The notes: generated by a model from the letters alone, not told the origin. Numbered from the stretch's first letter, positions 44,713 to 54,758 are shown. The stretch: DNA of 64,000 nt from Janthinobacterium sp. PAMC25594 (GCF_019443505.1 NZ_CP080377.1:4526001-4590000); one strand, 5' to 3'. Numbers and translations: made by a program.

Positions 44713-46380
44713 ATGCTCCATACACTGTCCATTCGCGATTTTGTCATTGTCGATACCATTGAACTGGAATTTTCCGCCGGCTTCAGCGTGCTGACGGGTG
44801 AGACGGGCGCCGGCAAGTCTATCCTCATCGATGCGCTGACCCTGGCCTTGGGCGGGCGCGGCGACGCCAGCGTGGTGCGCGAAGGCGCGGCCAAGGCCGA
44901 CATCACGGCCGATTTTTCCGTCAGCGAGGTGGCGCAGGCCTGGCTGGTGGCCAATGAATTCGCCAACGACGATGGCGGCGCCCTGCTGCGCCGCGTGATC
45001 GACAATGCGGGCCGCTCGAAGGCGTATATCAACGGCATTCCCGCCACGGCCGCGCAGTTGCGCGAACTGGGCGACATGCTGGTCGATATCCACGGCCAGC
45101 ACGCGCACCAGTCGCTGCTGAAAAGCGAGGCGCAGCGCGCCCTGCTCGACGGCCAGGCGACGGCGCGCGAAGCGGGCGTGGAGCACGATGCGCGGCAGGT
45201 GGCGGCGCTGCACAAGCGCTGGCGCGCCCTCGTGCGCCAGCGCGAAGAATTCGAAACCAACGCCGCCAACGTGCTGTACGAGCGCGAACGCCTGGAATGG
45301 CAAGTGGGCGAACTGGAAAAACTGGCGGCCAAGCCCGGCGAGTGGACGGAGATCACGAACGAGCACAGCCGCCTGTCACATGCGGCCAGCCTGCTGGAAG
45401 GGGCGCAGGAAGCGCTGTCCCTCATTTCCGAGTCGGAAGACCATCCGATCGTGTCGCAACTGTCGGCCCTGAACCAGAAGCTGGGCAAGCTGGTGTCCGT
45501 CGATGCGGAATTGCAGCCGATCGTCGACCTGATCGAATCGTCGCGCATCCAGCTGCAGGAATCCGTGTACGCGCTGAACAATTATCTGGACCGCGTGGAA
45601 CTGGACCCGGAGCGCCTGCACCAGCTCGATGCGCGCATGGAAGCGATGCACAGCACGGCCCGCAAATTTCGCGTCACGCCCGAAGAGCTACCCGAGGAAC
45701 ACGCCAAGCTGTCGGAAAAGCTGCAGCACCTGGCCGACGCTTCCGATATCGAAGGCTTGCTGCGTCAGGAGGCGAAGATCGAAGCGGAATATCGCGTCGT
45801 GGCGGGTCGCCTGTCGGCCACGCGCCAGGCGGCGGCAGTGGAACTGGGGCACGCCGTCACGCGTGCCATGCAGGAACTGAGCATGACGGGCGGCAGCTTC
45901 GAGATCGCCCTGCACCCGTGCGCACCGGCCGCGCACGGCCTCGAGCAGGTGGAATTCCTCGTCGCCGGCCATGCGGGCACGGCGCCCCGCTCCTTGGCCA
46001 AGGTGGCGTCCGGCGGCGAACTGGCGCGCATCGCGCTGGCCATTTCCGTCATCACCTCGCACGCCACCACCACGCCGACCCTGATCTTCGACGAGGTCGA
46101 CAGCGGCATCGGCGGCGCCGTCGCCGAAGTGGTGGGGCGGCTGCTGAAACGCCTGGGGCAGGGACGCCAAGTGCTGTGCGTGACCCATTTGCCGCAAGTG
46201 GCCAGCCAGGCGAACCAGCATTTCCAGGTTGCAAAAAGCACCCTGGACAACGGCAAGACGGCGTCGCGCATCGACATGCTCGATGCCAAGGCCCGCGTGG
46301 AAGAAGTGGCGCGCATGCTGGGCGGCCTGGAAATCACGGCCACCACGCGCAAGCATGCACGCGAATTGCTGGCGATTTAA
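44713..46380 (+). CDS. recN: DNA repair protein RecN
   Basis: A 555-residue SMC-like ATPase acts in double-strand break repair. Walker A is GETGAGKSILIDALTLALGG (residues 31-50). A coiled-coil centre is followed by the signature LAKVASGGELARIALAISV and Walker B TLIFDEVDSGIGG near the C-terminus. The start at 44,713 (MLHTLSIRDFVIVD) matches the family; an upstream in-frame ATG adds eight residues. It is second in the nadK-recN operon under a LexA box. Confidence 0.97.
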   Translation: MLHTLSIRDFVIVDTIELEFSAGFSVLTGETGAGKSILIDALTLALGGRGDASVVREGAAKADITADFSVSEVAQAWLVANEFANDDGGALLRRVIDNAGRSKAYINGIPATAAQLRELGDMLVDIHGQHAHQSLLKSEAQRALLDGQATAREAGVEHDARQVAALHKRWRALVRQREEFETNAANVLYERERLEWQVGELEKLAAKPGEWTEITNEHSRLSHAASLLEGAQEALSLISESEDHPIVSQLSALNQKLGKLVSVDAELQPIVDLIESSRIQLQESVYALNNYLDRVELDPERLHQLDARMEAMHSTARKFRVTPEELPEEHAKLSEKLQHLADASDIEGLLRQEAKIEAEYRVVAGRLSATRQAAAVELGHAVTRAMQELSMTGGSFEIALHPCAPAAHGLEQVEFLVAGHAGTAPRSLAKVASGGELARIALAISVITSHATTTPTLIFDEVDSGIGGAVAEVVGRLLKRLGQGRQVLCVTHLPQVASQANQHFQVAKSTLDNGKTASRIDMLDAKARVEEVARMLGGLEITATTRKHARELLAI

Positions 46381-46400
46381 TTCGTGGCTGTGGGCAGACC

Positions 46401-46427
46401 GGGGTCAGACCCGCTGGGTCTGACCCC
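46401..46427. repeat. GGGGTCAGACCC inverted repeat (repetitive extragenic element)
   Basis: GGGGTCAGACCC and GGGTCTGACCCC form a perfect 12-bp hairpin around GCT. A further GGGTCTGACCCCAGCA copy occurs at 46,524-46,539, just before hemH. Repeats of this form are widespread between genes in this bacterial family. The first lies 20 bases after recN and may also end its transcript. Confidence 0.75.
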
Positions 46428-46523
46428 AGCCTTTGCTTGTGGGCTAATCGTGTCAACAGCCATCGTTCCTTGGGGGGCTGACTCTTGGAGGTATTCGCGC
46501 TGAGCTTGACGTTAGCGGCATTG

Positions 46524-46539
46524 AGGGTCTGACCCCAGC
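46524..46539. repeat. Second GGGTCTGACCCC repeat unit
   Basis: GGGTCTGACCCCAGCA repeats the right arm of the hairpin at 46,401-46,427, in the same orientation, 108 bases downstream. The 96-base interval between them holds no gene. Confidence 0.65.
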
Positions 46540-46594
46540 AGTTAATGCAACTATAATAACTGCCTAATCCATCCAACGCCTTCGAAGAGCTTTC

Positions 46595-47704
46595 ATGTCA
46601 TTTCAAACAGAACCGCCGTACACGCATGGCAGCATCGACCGCAGCGCCGTGGTGCTGGTTAACCTGGGCACGCCCGATGCGCCGACCTCGTCGGCCGTGC
46701 GGCGCTACCTGAAGCAATTTTTGTCCGACCCGCGCGTGGTCGAGATTCCCCGCCTGGTCTGGTGGTTCATTTTGAACCTGATCATCTTGCCGTTCCGCTC
46801 GGGTCAGTCGGCCAAGAAATATGCATCGATCTGGACGCGCGAGGGCTCGCCCCTGAAAGTGCATACGCAAAAGCAGGCGAAACTGCTGGCCGGCGCGCTG
46901 GCCGAGCGGGGCCACGACGGCGTGACGGTGGCCATGGCCATGCGCTATGGTTCGCCTTCCCTGCCCGAAGTGCTGGCCAGGCTGAAAAGCGAAGGCTGCG
47001 AGCGCATCGCCATCTTGCCTGCGTATCCGCAATACTCGGGCACGACGACGGGTTCCATCTACGACGCCGTGTTTGCCCATTACGCCACCGTGCGCAATGT
47101 GCCGGAATTGCGTTTTATTAAGCAGTATCACGAGCACGACACGTATATCGACGCCCTGCGCGATTCCGTGCTGAACCAATGGGAAGCGCATGGCCGTCCG
47201 GAAAAACTGGTGATGAGTTTTCATGGCGTGCCCAAGCGCACCTTGCTGCTGGGCGACCCCTACCACTGCCAATGCCTGAAAACGGCGCGGCTGCTGGCGG
47301 AAAAGTTAAAATTGACAAAGGATCAATATTTGGTGACCTTCCAGTCGCGCTTCGGCAAGGCCGAATGGCTGCAGCCGTACACGGCGCCCACCTTGGTGGC
47401 GCTGGCGCAACAGGGTGTCAAGCGCGTCGACCTGCTGTGTCCGGGTTTTACCAGCGATTGCCTGGAAACGCTGGAAGAGATCGCCATGGAAGCGAAGCAC
47501 GATTTCGAGGCGGCTGGCGGCCAGCAGTTTCATTACATCGCTTGCCTGAACGAAACGCCAGCCTGGATCGCGGGCATGGCGGAAATTGCCGAACAGCACA
47601 TGATTGGCTGGCCGACGATGAAGACGGCGCCGCAGCGCGAAGCGGACAAGAAAACGGGCGAAAGGGCGCGCGAGGCGGCGCTGGCCCTGGGCGCGGCGAA
47701 TTAA
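46595..47704 (+). CDS. hemH: Ferrochelatase
   Basis: A 369-residue enzyme inserts Fe(II) into protoporphyrin IX, the last step of heme synthesis. It has the N-terminal VVLVNLGTPDAPTSSAVRRY, the active-site His in LVMSFHGVPKRTLLLGDPY, and the CPGFTSDCLETLEEI motif with the metal-site Glu. The length is usual for betaproteobacteria. A hairpin terminator follows, and grpE starts further on behind its own heat-shock promoter. Confidence 0.96.
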   Translation: MSFQTEPPYTHGSIDRSAVVLVNLGTPDAPTSSAVRRYLKQFLSDPRVVEIPRLVWWFILNLIILPFRSGQSAKKYASIWTREGSPLKVHTQKQAKLLAGALAERGHDGVTVAMAMRYGSPSLPEVLARLKSEGCERIAILPAYPQYSGTTTGSIYDAVFAHYATVRNVPELRFIKQYHEHDTYIDALRDSVLNQWEAHGRPEKLVMSFHGVPKRTLLLGDPYHCQCLKTARLLAEKLKLTKDQYLVTFQSRFGKAEWLQPYTAPTLVALAQQGVKRVDLLCPGFTSDCLETLEEIAMEAKHDFEAAGGQQFHYIACLNETPAWIAGMAEIAEQHMIGWPTMKTAPQREADKKTGERAREAALALGAAN

Positions 47705-47730
47705 CAAATGTTAATTTTTTGACAGTTATG

Positions 47731-47752
47731 AGCCGCGCTTGCGCGGCTTTGT
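47731..47752 (+). terminator. Terminator of hemH
   Basis: AGCCGCGC (47,731-47,738) pairs with GCGCGGCT (47,741-47,748) with a two-base loop that would open, and TTTG follows. It lies 26 bases past the hemH stop. Confidence 0.65.
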
Positions 47753-48050
47753 CATGTCTGGCGCGACAAAAGTACTATCCAGATAGCAACGCCGCCAGTG
47801 GCGATGGCGGCGGCGGGGCTGGTAGAATGCCCGCTTTGCCGTGGGAAGCCTGGAAAATCAAGGGGGCGCGCGCACGGATCGCTGGCCGAAATGGGTAGTG
47901 TTTTGTAATAAGCTGTAACATGGATCGCTGTAATTCTGGTTTTGCCATGCATACCCCTTGAAACAATAGGATATAGCCCCATCTGCCCGTTAGTGTTGTA
48001 AAGATAGTTAGACTAACTCATTTAAGTCATTGATTGTAGGAGCTTTTCAG
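47753..48050. other. Leader region of grpE
   Basis: About 300 bases hold no gene apart from the sigma-32 promoter at 47,957-47,984. The 5' part has GC-rich sequence with GGCGGCGGGGCTGG. The grpE transcript would have a leader of about 60 bases. Confidence 0.5.
47957..47984 (+). promoter_or_regulatory. Sigma-32 heat-shock promoter of grpE-dnaK-dnaJ
   Basis: CTTGAA (47,957-47,962), a 14-base spacer and CCCCATCT (47,977-47,984) match the RpoH consensus closely (CTTGAA-N13-17-CCCCAT). It lies about 70 bases before the grpE start. No HrcA-binding CIRCE element was seen here. Confidence 0.87.
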
Positions 48051-48572
48051 ATGCAAGATCAGGAAAACCAAGCTGTACCTAATCCGCAAGCGGACGCCGC
48101 GGCTCCCGCAGAGCCTACTTTGGAAGAGCAGCTGGCGAGTACCGAAGCGCGTCTTGCAGAGATGCACGATGCCTTCATGCGCGCCAAGGCTGATGGCGAA
48201 AATATTCGCCGCCGCGCGCAGGAAGATGTTGCTAAAGCGCATAAATTCGCAGTGGAAAGCTTTGCCGAAGCCATGGTGCCGGTGAAAGACAGCCTGGAAA
48301 CGGCGCTGACGGTGGAAGCACCGACCATCGAATCGCTGAAAGAAGGCGTCGAGATGACCCTGAAGCAATTGAATGCCGCGTTCGAGCGCAACCGCCTGGT
48401 GGAAGTGTTGCCGGTGCAGGGTGAAAAGCTCGATCCGATGAAACACCAGGCCGTTGCCGTGGTGCCAGCGGAGCAGGAAGCCAATACCATCGTGTCAGTC
48501 CTGCAAAAGGGCTATATGATTGCGGACCGCCTGCTGCGTCCAGCCATTGTCACGACCGCGCAAGCAAAATAA
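48051..48572 (+). CDS. grpE: Nucleotide exchange factor GrpE
   Basis: A 173-residue co-chaperone releases ADP from DnaK. The acidic N-terminus leads into the long coiled coil ([20 protein letters not shown] and [17 protein letters not shown]), followed by the beta-domain ([20 protein letters not shown], then [14 protein letters not shown]). AGGAG lies nine bases before the ATG at 48,051. It is first in the grpE-dnaK-dnaJ heat-shock cluster. Confidence 0.96.
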   Translation: MQDQENQAVPNPQADAAAPAEPTLEEQLASTEARLAEMHDAFMRAKADGENIRRRAQEDVAKAHKFAVESFAEAMVPVKDSLETALTVEAPTIESLKEGVEMTLKQLNAAFERNRLVEVLPVQGEKLDPMKHQAVAVVPAEQEANTIVSVLQKGYMIADRLLRPAIVTTAQAK

Positions 48573-48579
48573 TCAGAGT

Positions 48580-48611
48580 GCGGCATCAAGCAAGCCTTGA
48601 AACCATGCCGC
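48580..48611 (+). terminator. Hairpin between grpE and dnaK
   Basis: GCGGCAT (48,580-48,586) pairs with ATGCCGC (48,605-48,611), with an 18-base loop and TTTG after. It is an intra-operon attenuator or processing site between grpE and dnaK. Confidence 0.45.
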
Positions 48612-48663
48612 TTTGCCACATATAAGAACCATCTGAAATCTAGCAAATAAAAGGAAAAAAATC

Positions 48664-50607
48664 ATGGGTAGAATTATCGGTATCGATCTGGGAACCACGA
48701 ATTCCTGCGTTTCCATCATGGAAAACGGTCAACCAAAGGTAATCGAAAACGCTGAAGGCGCACGCACGACGCCGTCGATTATTGCTTATCAAGAAGATGG
48801 CGAAATTCTCGTCGGCGCGCCGGCGAAACGTCAGGCTGTGACCAATCCGAAAAACACGCTGTACGCAGTCAAGCGTTTGATCGGTCGCAAGTTTGACGAA
48901 AAAGAAGTCCAGAAAGACATCGCGCTGATGCCGTACCAAATCATGAAAGCCGACAACGGCGATGCATGGATCGGCGTACGCGACAAAAAACTGGCGCCGC
49001 CACAAATTTCGGCTGAAGTGCTGCGCAAGATGAAGAAAACGGCAGAAGACTACCTCGGTGAAGAAGTCACCGAAGCCGTCATCACCGTGCCTGCGTACTT
49101 CAACGACTCGCAGCGTCAAGCGACCAAGGATGCCGGCCGTATCGCTGGTCTGGACGTCAAGCGCATCATCAACGAGCCAACCGCGGCAGCGCTGGCGTTC
49201 GGCCTGGACAAGACCGAAAAAGGCGACCGTAAAATCGCCGTGTATGACTTGGGTGGTGGTACGTTCGACGTGTCGATCATCGAAATCGCAGATGTTGATG
49301 GCGAGAAACAATTTGAAGTGCTGTCGACCAACGGCGACACCTTCCTGGGTGGCGAAGACTTCGACCAACGCATCATCGATTACATCATCGACGAGTTCAA
49401 GAAGATCAACGGCATCGATCTGAAAAAAGATCCGATCGCTCTGCAGCGCATCAAGGCTTCCGCCGAGCGCGCGAAGATCGAATTGTCGTCGTCGCAACAA
49501 ACCGAGATCAACGAGCCGTACATCGCCATGGCGAACGGCGCACCGGTCCACCTGAACCTGAAGATGACCCGCGCCAAGCTGGAGTCGCTGGTGGAAGAAC
49601 TGATCATCGCGACGATGGAACCATGCCGCATCGCCATCAAAGATGCTGGCGTGAAAGTGTCGGACATCGATGACATCATCCTGGTCGGCGGCATGACGCG
49701 TATGCCGAAGGTACAGGAAAAAGTGAAGGAATTCTTCGGCAAAGATCCACGCAAAGACGTGAATCCGGACGAAGCCGTGGCAGTGGGCGCAGCGATTCAA
49801 GGTTCGGTCCTGTCGGGCGAACGCAAAGATTTGCTGTTGCTGGACGTCACCCCTCTGTCCCTGGGTATCGAAACCCTGGGCGGCGTGATGACCAAGATGA
49901 TCCACAAAAACACGACGATTCCGACCAAGTTCAGCCAGGTATTCTCGACGGCCGACGACAATCAGCCTGCGGTGACCATCAAGGTCTTCCAGGGTGAGCG
50001 CGAAATCGCCGCCGGCAACAAAGGCCTGGGTGAATTCAATCTGGAAGGTATTCCACCATCGTCGCGCGGTACGCCGCAGATTGAAGTGACCTTCGACATC
50101 GACGCCAACGGCATCTTGCATGTCGGCGCGAAAGACAAGGCCACCGGCAAGGAAAACAAGATCACGATCAAGGCCAATTCCGGCTTGACCGAGGCTGAAA
50201 TCCAGAAGATGGTGAAAGACGCCGAGTTGAACGCGGAAGAAGACAAGAAGGTCAAAGAATTGGCCGAGTCGCGCAACCAGGCCGATGCTCTGGTACACTC
50301 GACCCGGAAATCCTTGACCGAATACGGCGACAAGCTCGACGCGGGCGAGAAAGATAAGATCGAAGCGGCGATCACCGACCTGGAAGCAAGCATCAAGGCG
50401 GGCGACAAGGCTGAGATCGACACCAAGGTGGAAGCACTGTCGAGCGCATCGCAGAAACTGGGCGAAAAAATGTATGCCGACATGCAAGCGCAGCAAGCTG
50501 CCGGCGGCGCGGAAGGTGCACAGCAAGCTGCTGGCGCATCGGACGCAGGCGCCAAGCAAGACGACGTTGTTGACGCTGACTTCAAAGAAGTCAAAGACAG
50601 CAAGTAA
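48664..50607 (+). CDS. dnaK: Chaperone DnaK (Hsp70)
   Basis: A 647-residue Hsp70 folds and remodels proteins with ATP, working with DnaJ and GrpE. The ATPase domain has [37 protein letters not shown] and [15 protein letters not shown]. The substrate-binding domain begins with [17 protein letters not shown]. The C-terminal tail is Gly/Ala-rich and ends [12 protein letters not shown], the conserved tail of the family. AAGGA precedes the start. Confidence 0.98.
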   Translation: MGRIIGIDLGTTNSCVSIMENGQPKVIENAEGARTTPSIIAYQEDGEILVGAPAKRQAVTNPKNTLYAVKRLIGRKFDEKEVQKDIALMPYQIMKADNGDAWIGVRDKKLAPPQISAEVLRKMKKTAEDYLGEEVTEAVITVPAYFNDSQRQATKDAGRIAGLDVKRIINEPTAAALAFGLDKTEKGDRKIAVYDLGGGTFDVSIIEIADVDGEKQFEVLSTNGDTFLGGEDFDQRIIDYIIDEFKKINGIDLKKDPIALQRIKASAERAKIELSSSQQTEINEPYIAMANGAPVHLNLKMTRAKLESLVEELIIATMEPCRIAIKDAGVKVSDIDDIILVGGMTRMPKVQEKVKEFFGKDPRKDVNPDEAVAVGAAIQGSVLSGERKDLLLLDVTPLSLGIETLGGVMTKMIHKNTTIPTKFSQVFSTADDNQPAVTIKVFQGEREIAAGNKGLGEFNLEGIPPSSRGTPQIEVTFDIDANGILHVGAKDKATGKENKITIKANSGLTEAEIQKMVKDAELNAEEDKKVKELAESRNQADALVHSTRKSLTEYGDKLDAGEKDKIEAAITDLEASIKAGDKAEIDTKVEALSSASQKLGEKMYADMQAQQAAGGAEGAQQAAGASDAGAKQDDVVDADFKEVKDSK

Positions 50608-50682
50608 TGTCTTGCGCTCCCATGAACTGGGGGCAGCCGGGCTGAACGCTACATCGCGGAATTAGCCGCGAAGACCGGCCGA

Positions 50683-50722
50683 GCCGAGTCGTTGCCCAGT
50701 GCAGCACTCGACTCGGCTTTTT
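50683..50722 (+). terminator. Terminator/attenuator between dnaK and dnaJ
   Basis: GCCGAGTCG (50,683-50,691) pairs perfectly with CGACTCGGC (50,709-50,717) and TTTTT follows. A strong hairpin here should reduce dnaJ mRNA relative to dnaK, unless dnaJ has its own promoter. Confidence 0.8.
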
Positions 50723-50767
50723 CGTGTAATTTTTACATCAGTAGATAGACTGCAAGGTGCCGACAAC

Positions 50768-51901
50768 ATGGCAAAGCGTGATTTTTACGAGACACTCGGT
50801 GTCGCAAAAAATGCTTCGGAAGAAGAGATCAAAAAGTCTTACCGTAAACTGGCGATGAAATACCATCCGGACCGCAATCCGGATAGCAAGGAATCGGAAG
50901 AAAAGTTTAAGGAAGTCAAAGAAGCCTACGAGATGCTGACCAATCCGGAAAAGCGCGATGCGTATGACCGTTATGGTCACGCCGGCGTGGACCCGAACAT
51001 GGGCGGCGGTGGCGGCTTCGGCGGCGGTGCTGGCGGCTTTGCCGACAGCTTCGGCGATATCTTCGGCGACATCTTTGGCGGTGGCGGTGGGCGCAGCCGC
51101 AATGCGGGGCCACAGGTGTACCGTGGCGCCGACTTGCGCTACAACCTGGAAATTACACTGGAGCAAGCTGCGCACGGCTTCGACACGACCATCCGCGTGC
51201 CGAGCTGGGACAAGTGCGACACGTGCCACGGCAGCGGCGCCAAGCCGGGTACCTCGCCGACCACTTGCGGTACTTGCGGTGGCCACGGCCAGGTGCGCAT
51301 GCAGCAAGGTTTCTTCAGCATCCAGCAAACGTGTCCGAAATGTCATGGCAGCGGCAAGGTCATCACCGACCCGTGCACGCCATGCGGCGGCGCCGGTCGC
51401 ATCAAGCGCAACAAGACCCTGGAAGTCAAGATACCAGTCGGTATCGACAACGGCATGCGTATCCGTTCGTCCGGCAACGGCGAACCGGGCACGAATGGCG
51501 GTCCGTCGGGCGACCTGTATGTGGAAATCCACATCAAGCCGCACGCCGTGTTCCAGCGCGAAGGCGACGACCTGCATTGCGAAATGCCGATCTCGTTCAC
51601 CAAGGCGGCCCTGGGCGGTGAAATCGAAGTGCCTACCCTGAACGGCAAAGTGTCGTTCACGATCCCGGAAGGCACCCAGTCGGGCAAGACCTTCCGCCTG
51701 AAAGGCAAGGGCATCAAGGGCGTGCGCTCCGGTTACGCGGGCGATCTGTTCTGCCACGTGGCGATCGAAACACCGGTCAAACTGACGGAAAAACAGAAAG
51801 ACCTGCTGCGCGACTTTGAAAAGTCGACCACCGAGGGCGGTGCCAAGCACAGTCCGCAAAGCAAGACCTGGAAAGACAAGGTCAAGGACTTTTTTGAGTA
51901 A
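50768..51901 (+). CDS. dnaJ: Chaperone DnaJ (Hsp40)
   Basis: A 377-residue co-chaperone stimulates DnaK. The J domain contains YHPDRNPDS with HPD (residues 33-35). A Gly/Phe-rich region ([14 protein letters not shown]) follows, then four CxxCxGxG zinc repeats ([40 protein letters not shown]) and the C-terminal substrate domains. The ATG at 50,768 gives [21 protein letters not shown] terminator follows. Confidence 0.98.
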   Translation: MAKRDFYETLGVAKNASEEEIKKSYRKLAMKYHPDRNPDSKESEEKFKEVKEAYEMLTNPEKRDAYDRYGHAGVDPNMGGGGGFGGGAGGFADSFGDIFGDIFGGGGGRSRNAGPQVYRGADLRYNLEITLEQAAHGFDTTIRVPSWDKCDTCHGSGAKPGTSPTTCGTCGGHGQVRMQQGFFSIQQTCPKCHGSGKVITDPCTPCGGAGRIKRNKTLEVKIPVGIDNGMRIRSSGNGEPGTNGGPSGDLYVEIHIKPHAVFQREGDDLHCEMPISFTKAALGGEIEVPTLNGKVSFTIPEGTQSGKTFRLKGKGIKGVRSGYAGDLFCHVAIETPVKLTEKQKDLLRDFEKSTTEGGAKHSPQSKTWKDKVKDFFE

Positions 51902-51918
51902 GCACACGTAATACCATG

Positions 51919-51951
51919 CGCCGGGATGCTTCAACATCCCGGCGTTTTTTT
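51919..51951 (+). terminator. Terminator of dnaJ
   Basis: CGCCGGGATG (51,919-51,928) pairs perfectly with CATCCCGGCG (51,935-51,944) around CTTCAA, followed by seven Ts. It is a strong rho-independent terminator closing the heat-shock cluster. Confidence 0.92.
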
Positions 51952-52037
51952 CACTACGACTGAATAATGTGCGCACATCGCCGGCCTATGGGCGCGATCT
52001 GCCGCCAATGCAGTCGTACTTACACAATGGGAGCGAT

Positions 52038-52709
52038 ATGACCGAACCGAAAAATGGCATGGCCCTGGCGGAACTGCTGCAGCGTAACCGCCGCTGGGCC
52101 GACTCGATGGTGGCGAAAGACCCGAACTTCTTCAAGAACCTGGAAGCGCAAACGTCGCCCGAATACCTGTGGATCGGCTGCTCCGACAGCCGCGTGCCCG
52201 CCAACGAACTGCTGGGCATGGCGCCTGGCGACGTGTTTGTGCACCGCAATATTGCCAACGTGGTCGTGCATTCCGACCTGAATTGCCTGTCCGTCCTGCA
52301 ATTTGCCGTGGACGTGCTGAAAGTCAAACATGTCATCATCGTCGGCCATTACGGCTGCAAGGGCGTGCATGCGGCCATGACGGGCACGCGCATCGGCCTG
52401 GTCGACAACTGGTTGCGCCACGTGCAGGACGTGGGCCAGAAGCACGAACGCTACCTGGGCGACGTGCTGACCAGCCGCCAGCGCGGCGACCGCCTGTGCG
52501 AACTCAACGTGGTCGAGCAGGTCTTGAACGTATGCCAGACCACCATCGTGCAAGATGCGTGGGAACGGGGCCAGGAACTCAGCGTCCATGGCTGGGTCTA
52601 TGGCTTGAAGGATGGCTTGCTGAACGATCTGGAAGTGACGGTCACGGCCGGCCACGAGCTGGCGCCGCGCATGGCGACGCGCCTGGCCCGCTACGAAGCA
52701 ACGGCGTAA
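52038..52709 (+). CDS. can: Beta-class carbonic anhydrase
   Basis: A 223-residue enzyme hydrates CO2 to bicarbonate. The zinc ligands are Cys in IGCSDSRVPANELL and His/Cys in VGHYGCKGV, with the catalytic Asp-Arg pair in SDSR. The length and sequence match E. coli Can. The start at 52,038 has GGGAG upstream. It is probably transcribed alone; the TauD-like gene starts 116 bases later. Confidence 0.95.
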   Translation: MTEPKNGMALAELLQRNRRWADSMVAKDPNFFKNLEAQTSPEYLWIGCSDSRVPANELLGMAPGDVFVHRNIANVVVHSDLNCLSVLQFAVDVLKVKHVIIVGHYGCKGVHAAMTGTRIGLVDNWLRHVQDVGQKHERYLGDVLTSRQRGDRLCELNVVEQVLNVCQTTIVQDAWERGQELSVHGWVYGLKDGLLNDLEVTVTAGHELAPRMATRLARYEATA

Positions 52710-52825
52710 GCAAGCAATGCTGGCGCGGCGCTAACACGCCGCGCATATCCATATCAGAAATGCTTCGTTGGCGGGACGGGCCAGCAGGCATACAGTGGAC
52801 TTCCCCAGACTCTTGGCGAATTCCC

Positions 52826-53710
52826 ATGTCGGCCGTCCTGAAACCCAAGTACTCCACCAGCCATTTCCGTATCGAGACGTTCGATGCGCCGCTCGGCGCG
52901 CAAGTGCTGGGACTGGACCTGGCCCAGCCGCTGTCGCTGGGCGACTTCCAGCGCTTGCACCACGCCCACCTCGACCATCACGTGCTGGTGTTCCGCGAGC
53001 AGCACATCACGCCGCAACAGCAGGTCGATTTCAGCCGCCGTTTCGGCCCGTTGCAAATCCACGTGCTGCGCCAGTTCCAGTTGCCAACGCAGCCGGAAGT
53101 GCTGATCATCTCGAACATCGTCGAAAACGGCCAGCCCATCGGCCTCGGCGACGCGGGCCATTTCTGGCATTCCGATTTGTCGTACAAGGAAGTGCCCAGC
53201 CTCGGTTCCATGTTGCACGCGCAAGAGCTGCCGGACGAGGGCGGCGATACCGTGTTTGCCAACATGCACCTGGCCTGGGAAAGCTTGCCGGCCGCGCTGC
53301 GCCACGCCGTGCGCGGCGCCCGTGCCGAACACAGTTACCTGAGCCAGTATGAGGAATTGCGCCGCCGCAATCCCTGGCGTCCCGCACTGACGCAGGCGCA
53401 GATCGATGAAGTCACACCTGTGACGCACCCCGTGGTACGCGTGCATCCGGAAACGGGACGCCGCGCCCTGTTTGTCAGCGAACATTTCACCACGCGCATC
53501 GTCGGCTTGCCCGAGGATGAAAGCCGCGCCCTGCTCGACGAATTGTTCGTGCACAGCGTGCGCCCCGAGCATTTATATGTGCACCGCTGGCAGCCGCACG
53601 ACCTGGTGTTCTGGGACAACCGTTCGCTGATGCACCTGGCGACGGGGTGTCCGCCCGAGCAGCGCCGCAAACTCTACCGCACCACCATCGAAGGCGATGC
53701 GCCGTACTGA
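52826..53710 (+). CDS. TauD/TfdA-family Fe(II)/2-oxoglutarate dioxygenase
   Basis: A 294-residue oxygenase of the taurine dioxygenase family. It has the metal-binding HxD in GHFWHSDLSYKEVPSLGSML, a downstream His in FWDNRSLMHLATG and the 2-oxoglutarate Arg near RRKLYRTTIEGDAP. Its substrate is probably a sulfonate or similar organic acid rather than taurine itself. It heads a cluster with a NitT/TauT-type ABC transporter, which points to import and oxidation of one substrate. Confidence 0.88.
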   Translation: MSAVLKPKYSTSHFRIETFDAPLGAQVLGLDLAQPLSLGDFQRLHHAHLDHHVLVFREQHITPQQQVDFSRRFGPLQIHVLRQFQLPTQPEVLIISNIVENGQPIGLGDAGHFWHSDLSYKEVPSLGSMLHAQELPDEGGDTVFANMHLAWESLPAALRHAVRGARAEHSYLSQYEELRRRNPWRPALTQAQIDEVTPVTHPVVRVHPETGRRALFVSEHFTTRIVGLPEDESRALLDELFVHSVRPEHLYVHRWQPHDLVFWDNRSLMHLATGCPPEQRRKLYRTTIEGDAPY

Positions 53711-53743
53711 TTTTTTCCTGTAAGCCTGACCCAAGGAGTGTCC

Positions 53744-54757
53744 ATGTTGCCGATCTTTACCTTTTCCCGCCGCCTGCTCGCCACCATTGCCGTGCTGTGC
53801 ATGGCCATGCCCATGGCCCGGGCCGAAGGGCAGATCCGCATCGCGGGCCAGCATGGCATCACCTTCTTGCTGCTCAATATTGCGCAGGAACAAAAGCTGA
53901 TCGAAAAGCATGGCAAGCAGCAGGGCGTCGACGTGAAAGTCGAGTGGATCACCCTGTCTGGCGGCCCTGCCATCAACGACGCCTTGTTGTCGGGCAATAT
54001 CGACATTGCCGGCGCCGGCCTGGGGCCGCTGTTGACGATATGGGACCGCACCAAAGGCCGGCAGAACGTGCGCGGCGTGGCTTCGCTCGGCAATTTCCCC
54101 TACTATTTGATCAGCAACAACCCGAAGGTGAAAACCCTGGCGGACTTGACGGACAAGGACCGCATCGCCTTGCCGGCCGTGTCCGTCTCCGTGCAGGCGC
54201 GCATCTTGCAGATGGCCGTGGCGAAGCAGTGGGGCGACAAGGAATTTGCCCGCCTGGATAAAATCACGCAAACCTTGCCGCACCCGGATGCGGCCGCCGC
54301 CATCATCGCCGGCGGCACGGAGTTGACTGGTCACTTCGGCAATTCACCGTTCCAGGAGCAGGAACTGGCGCAAAACCCGAACGCCCATATCCTCCTCAAT
54401 TCCTACGATGTACAAGGCGGGCCCAGCTCGTCGACCCTGCTGTATGCGGCAGAAAAATACCGCAAGGACAATCCGAAAACCTATCGCGCCTTCATCGCCG
54501 CGCTGGCGGAAGCGGCGCAGTATGCGAGCAGCAATCCACAGGGCGCGGCCGACATTTATATCAAGGTGAATAAAAGCAAGGTGGACCGCAATCTGCTGTT
54601 GAAAATCTTTGCCAATCCGCAAGTGCAATTCAAGATCGCGCCGCAAAACACCTATGGCCTGGCGCAATTCCTGCACCGCGTGAGCGCCATCCGCAACTTG
54701 CCCGACAGCTGGCGCGATTATTTCTTTGACGACCCTGCCATCACGCAAGGAGGCTGA
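53744..54757 (+). CDS. NitT/TauT-type ABC transporter, substrate-binding protein
   Basis: A 337-residue periplasmic binding protein starts with a signal peptide (MLPIFTFSRRLLATIAVLCM, then AMPMARAEG). The domain begins GQIRIAGQHGITFLLLN and has SGGPAINDALLSGNIDIAGAG, typical of the aliphatic sulfonate/nitrate/taurine SBP family. It collects the substrate for the ATPase and permease encoded just downstream. The ligand is unknown. Confidence 0.88.
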   Translation: MLPIFTFSRRLLATIAVLCMAMPMARAEGQIRIAGQHGITFLLLNIAQEQKLIEKHGKQQGVDVKVEWITLSGGPAINDALLSGNIDIAGAGLGPLLTIWDRTKGRQNVRGVASLGNFPYYLISNNPKVKTLADLTDKDRIALPAVSVSVQARILQMAVAKQWGDKEFARLDKITQTLPHPDAAAAIIAGGTELTGHFGNSPFQEQELAQNPNAHILLNSYDVQGGPSSSTLLYAAEKYRKDNPKTYRAFIAALAEAAQYASSNPQGAADIYIKVNKSKVDRNLLLKIFANPQVQFKIAPQNTYGLAQFLHRVSAIRNLPDSWRDYFFDDPAITQGG

Positions 54758-54758
54758 C

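Noticed and set aside
47753..48050. CIRCE (HrcA) element before grpE
   Set aside because: TTAGCACTC-N9-GAGTGCTAA was not found. The sigma-32 promoter explains heat-shock control.
48640..50559. Long open frame of about 640 codons antisense to dnaK
   Set aside because: The plus strand is unmistakably dnaK with conserved motifs throughout. The antisense frame is an effect of GC-rich codon usage.
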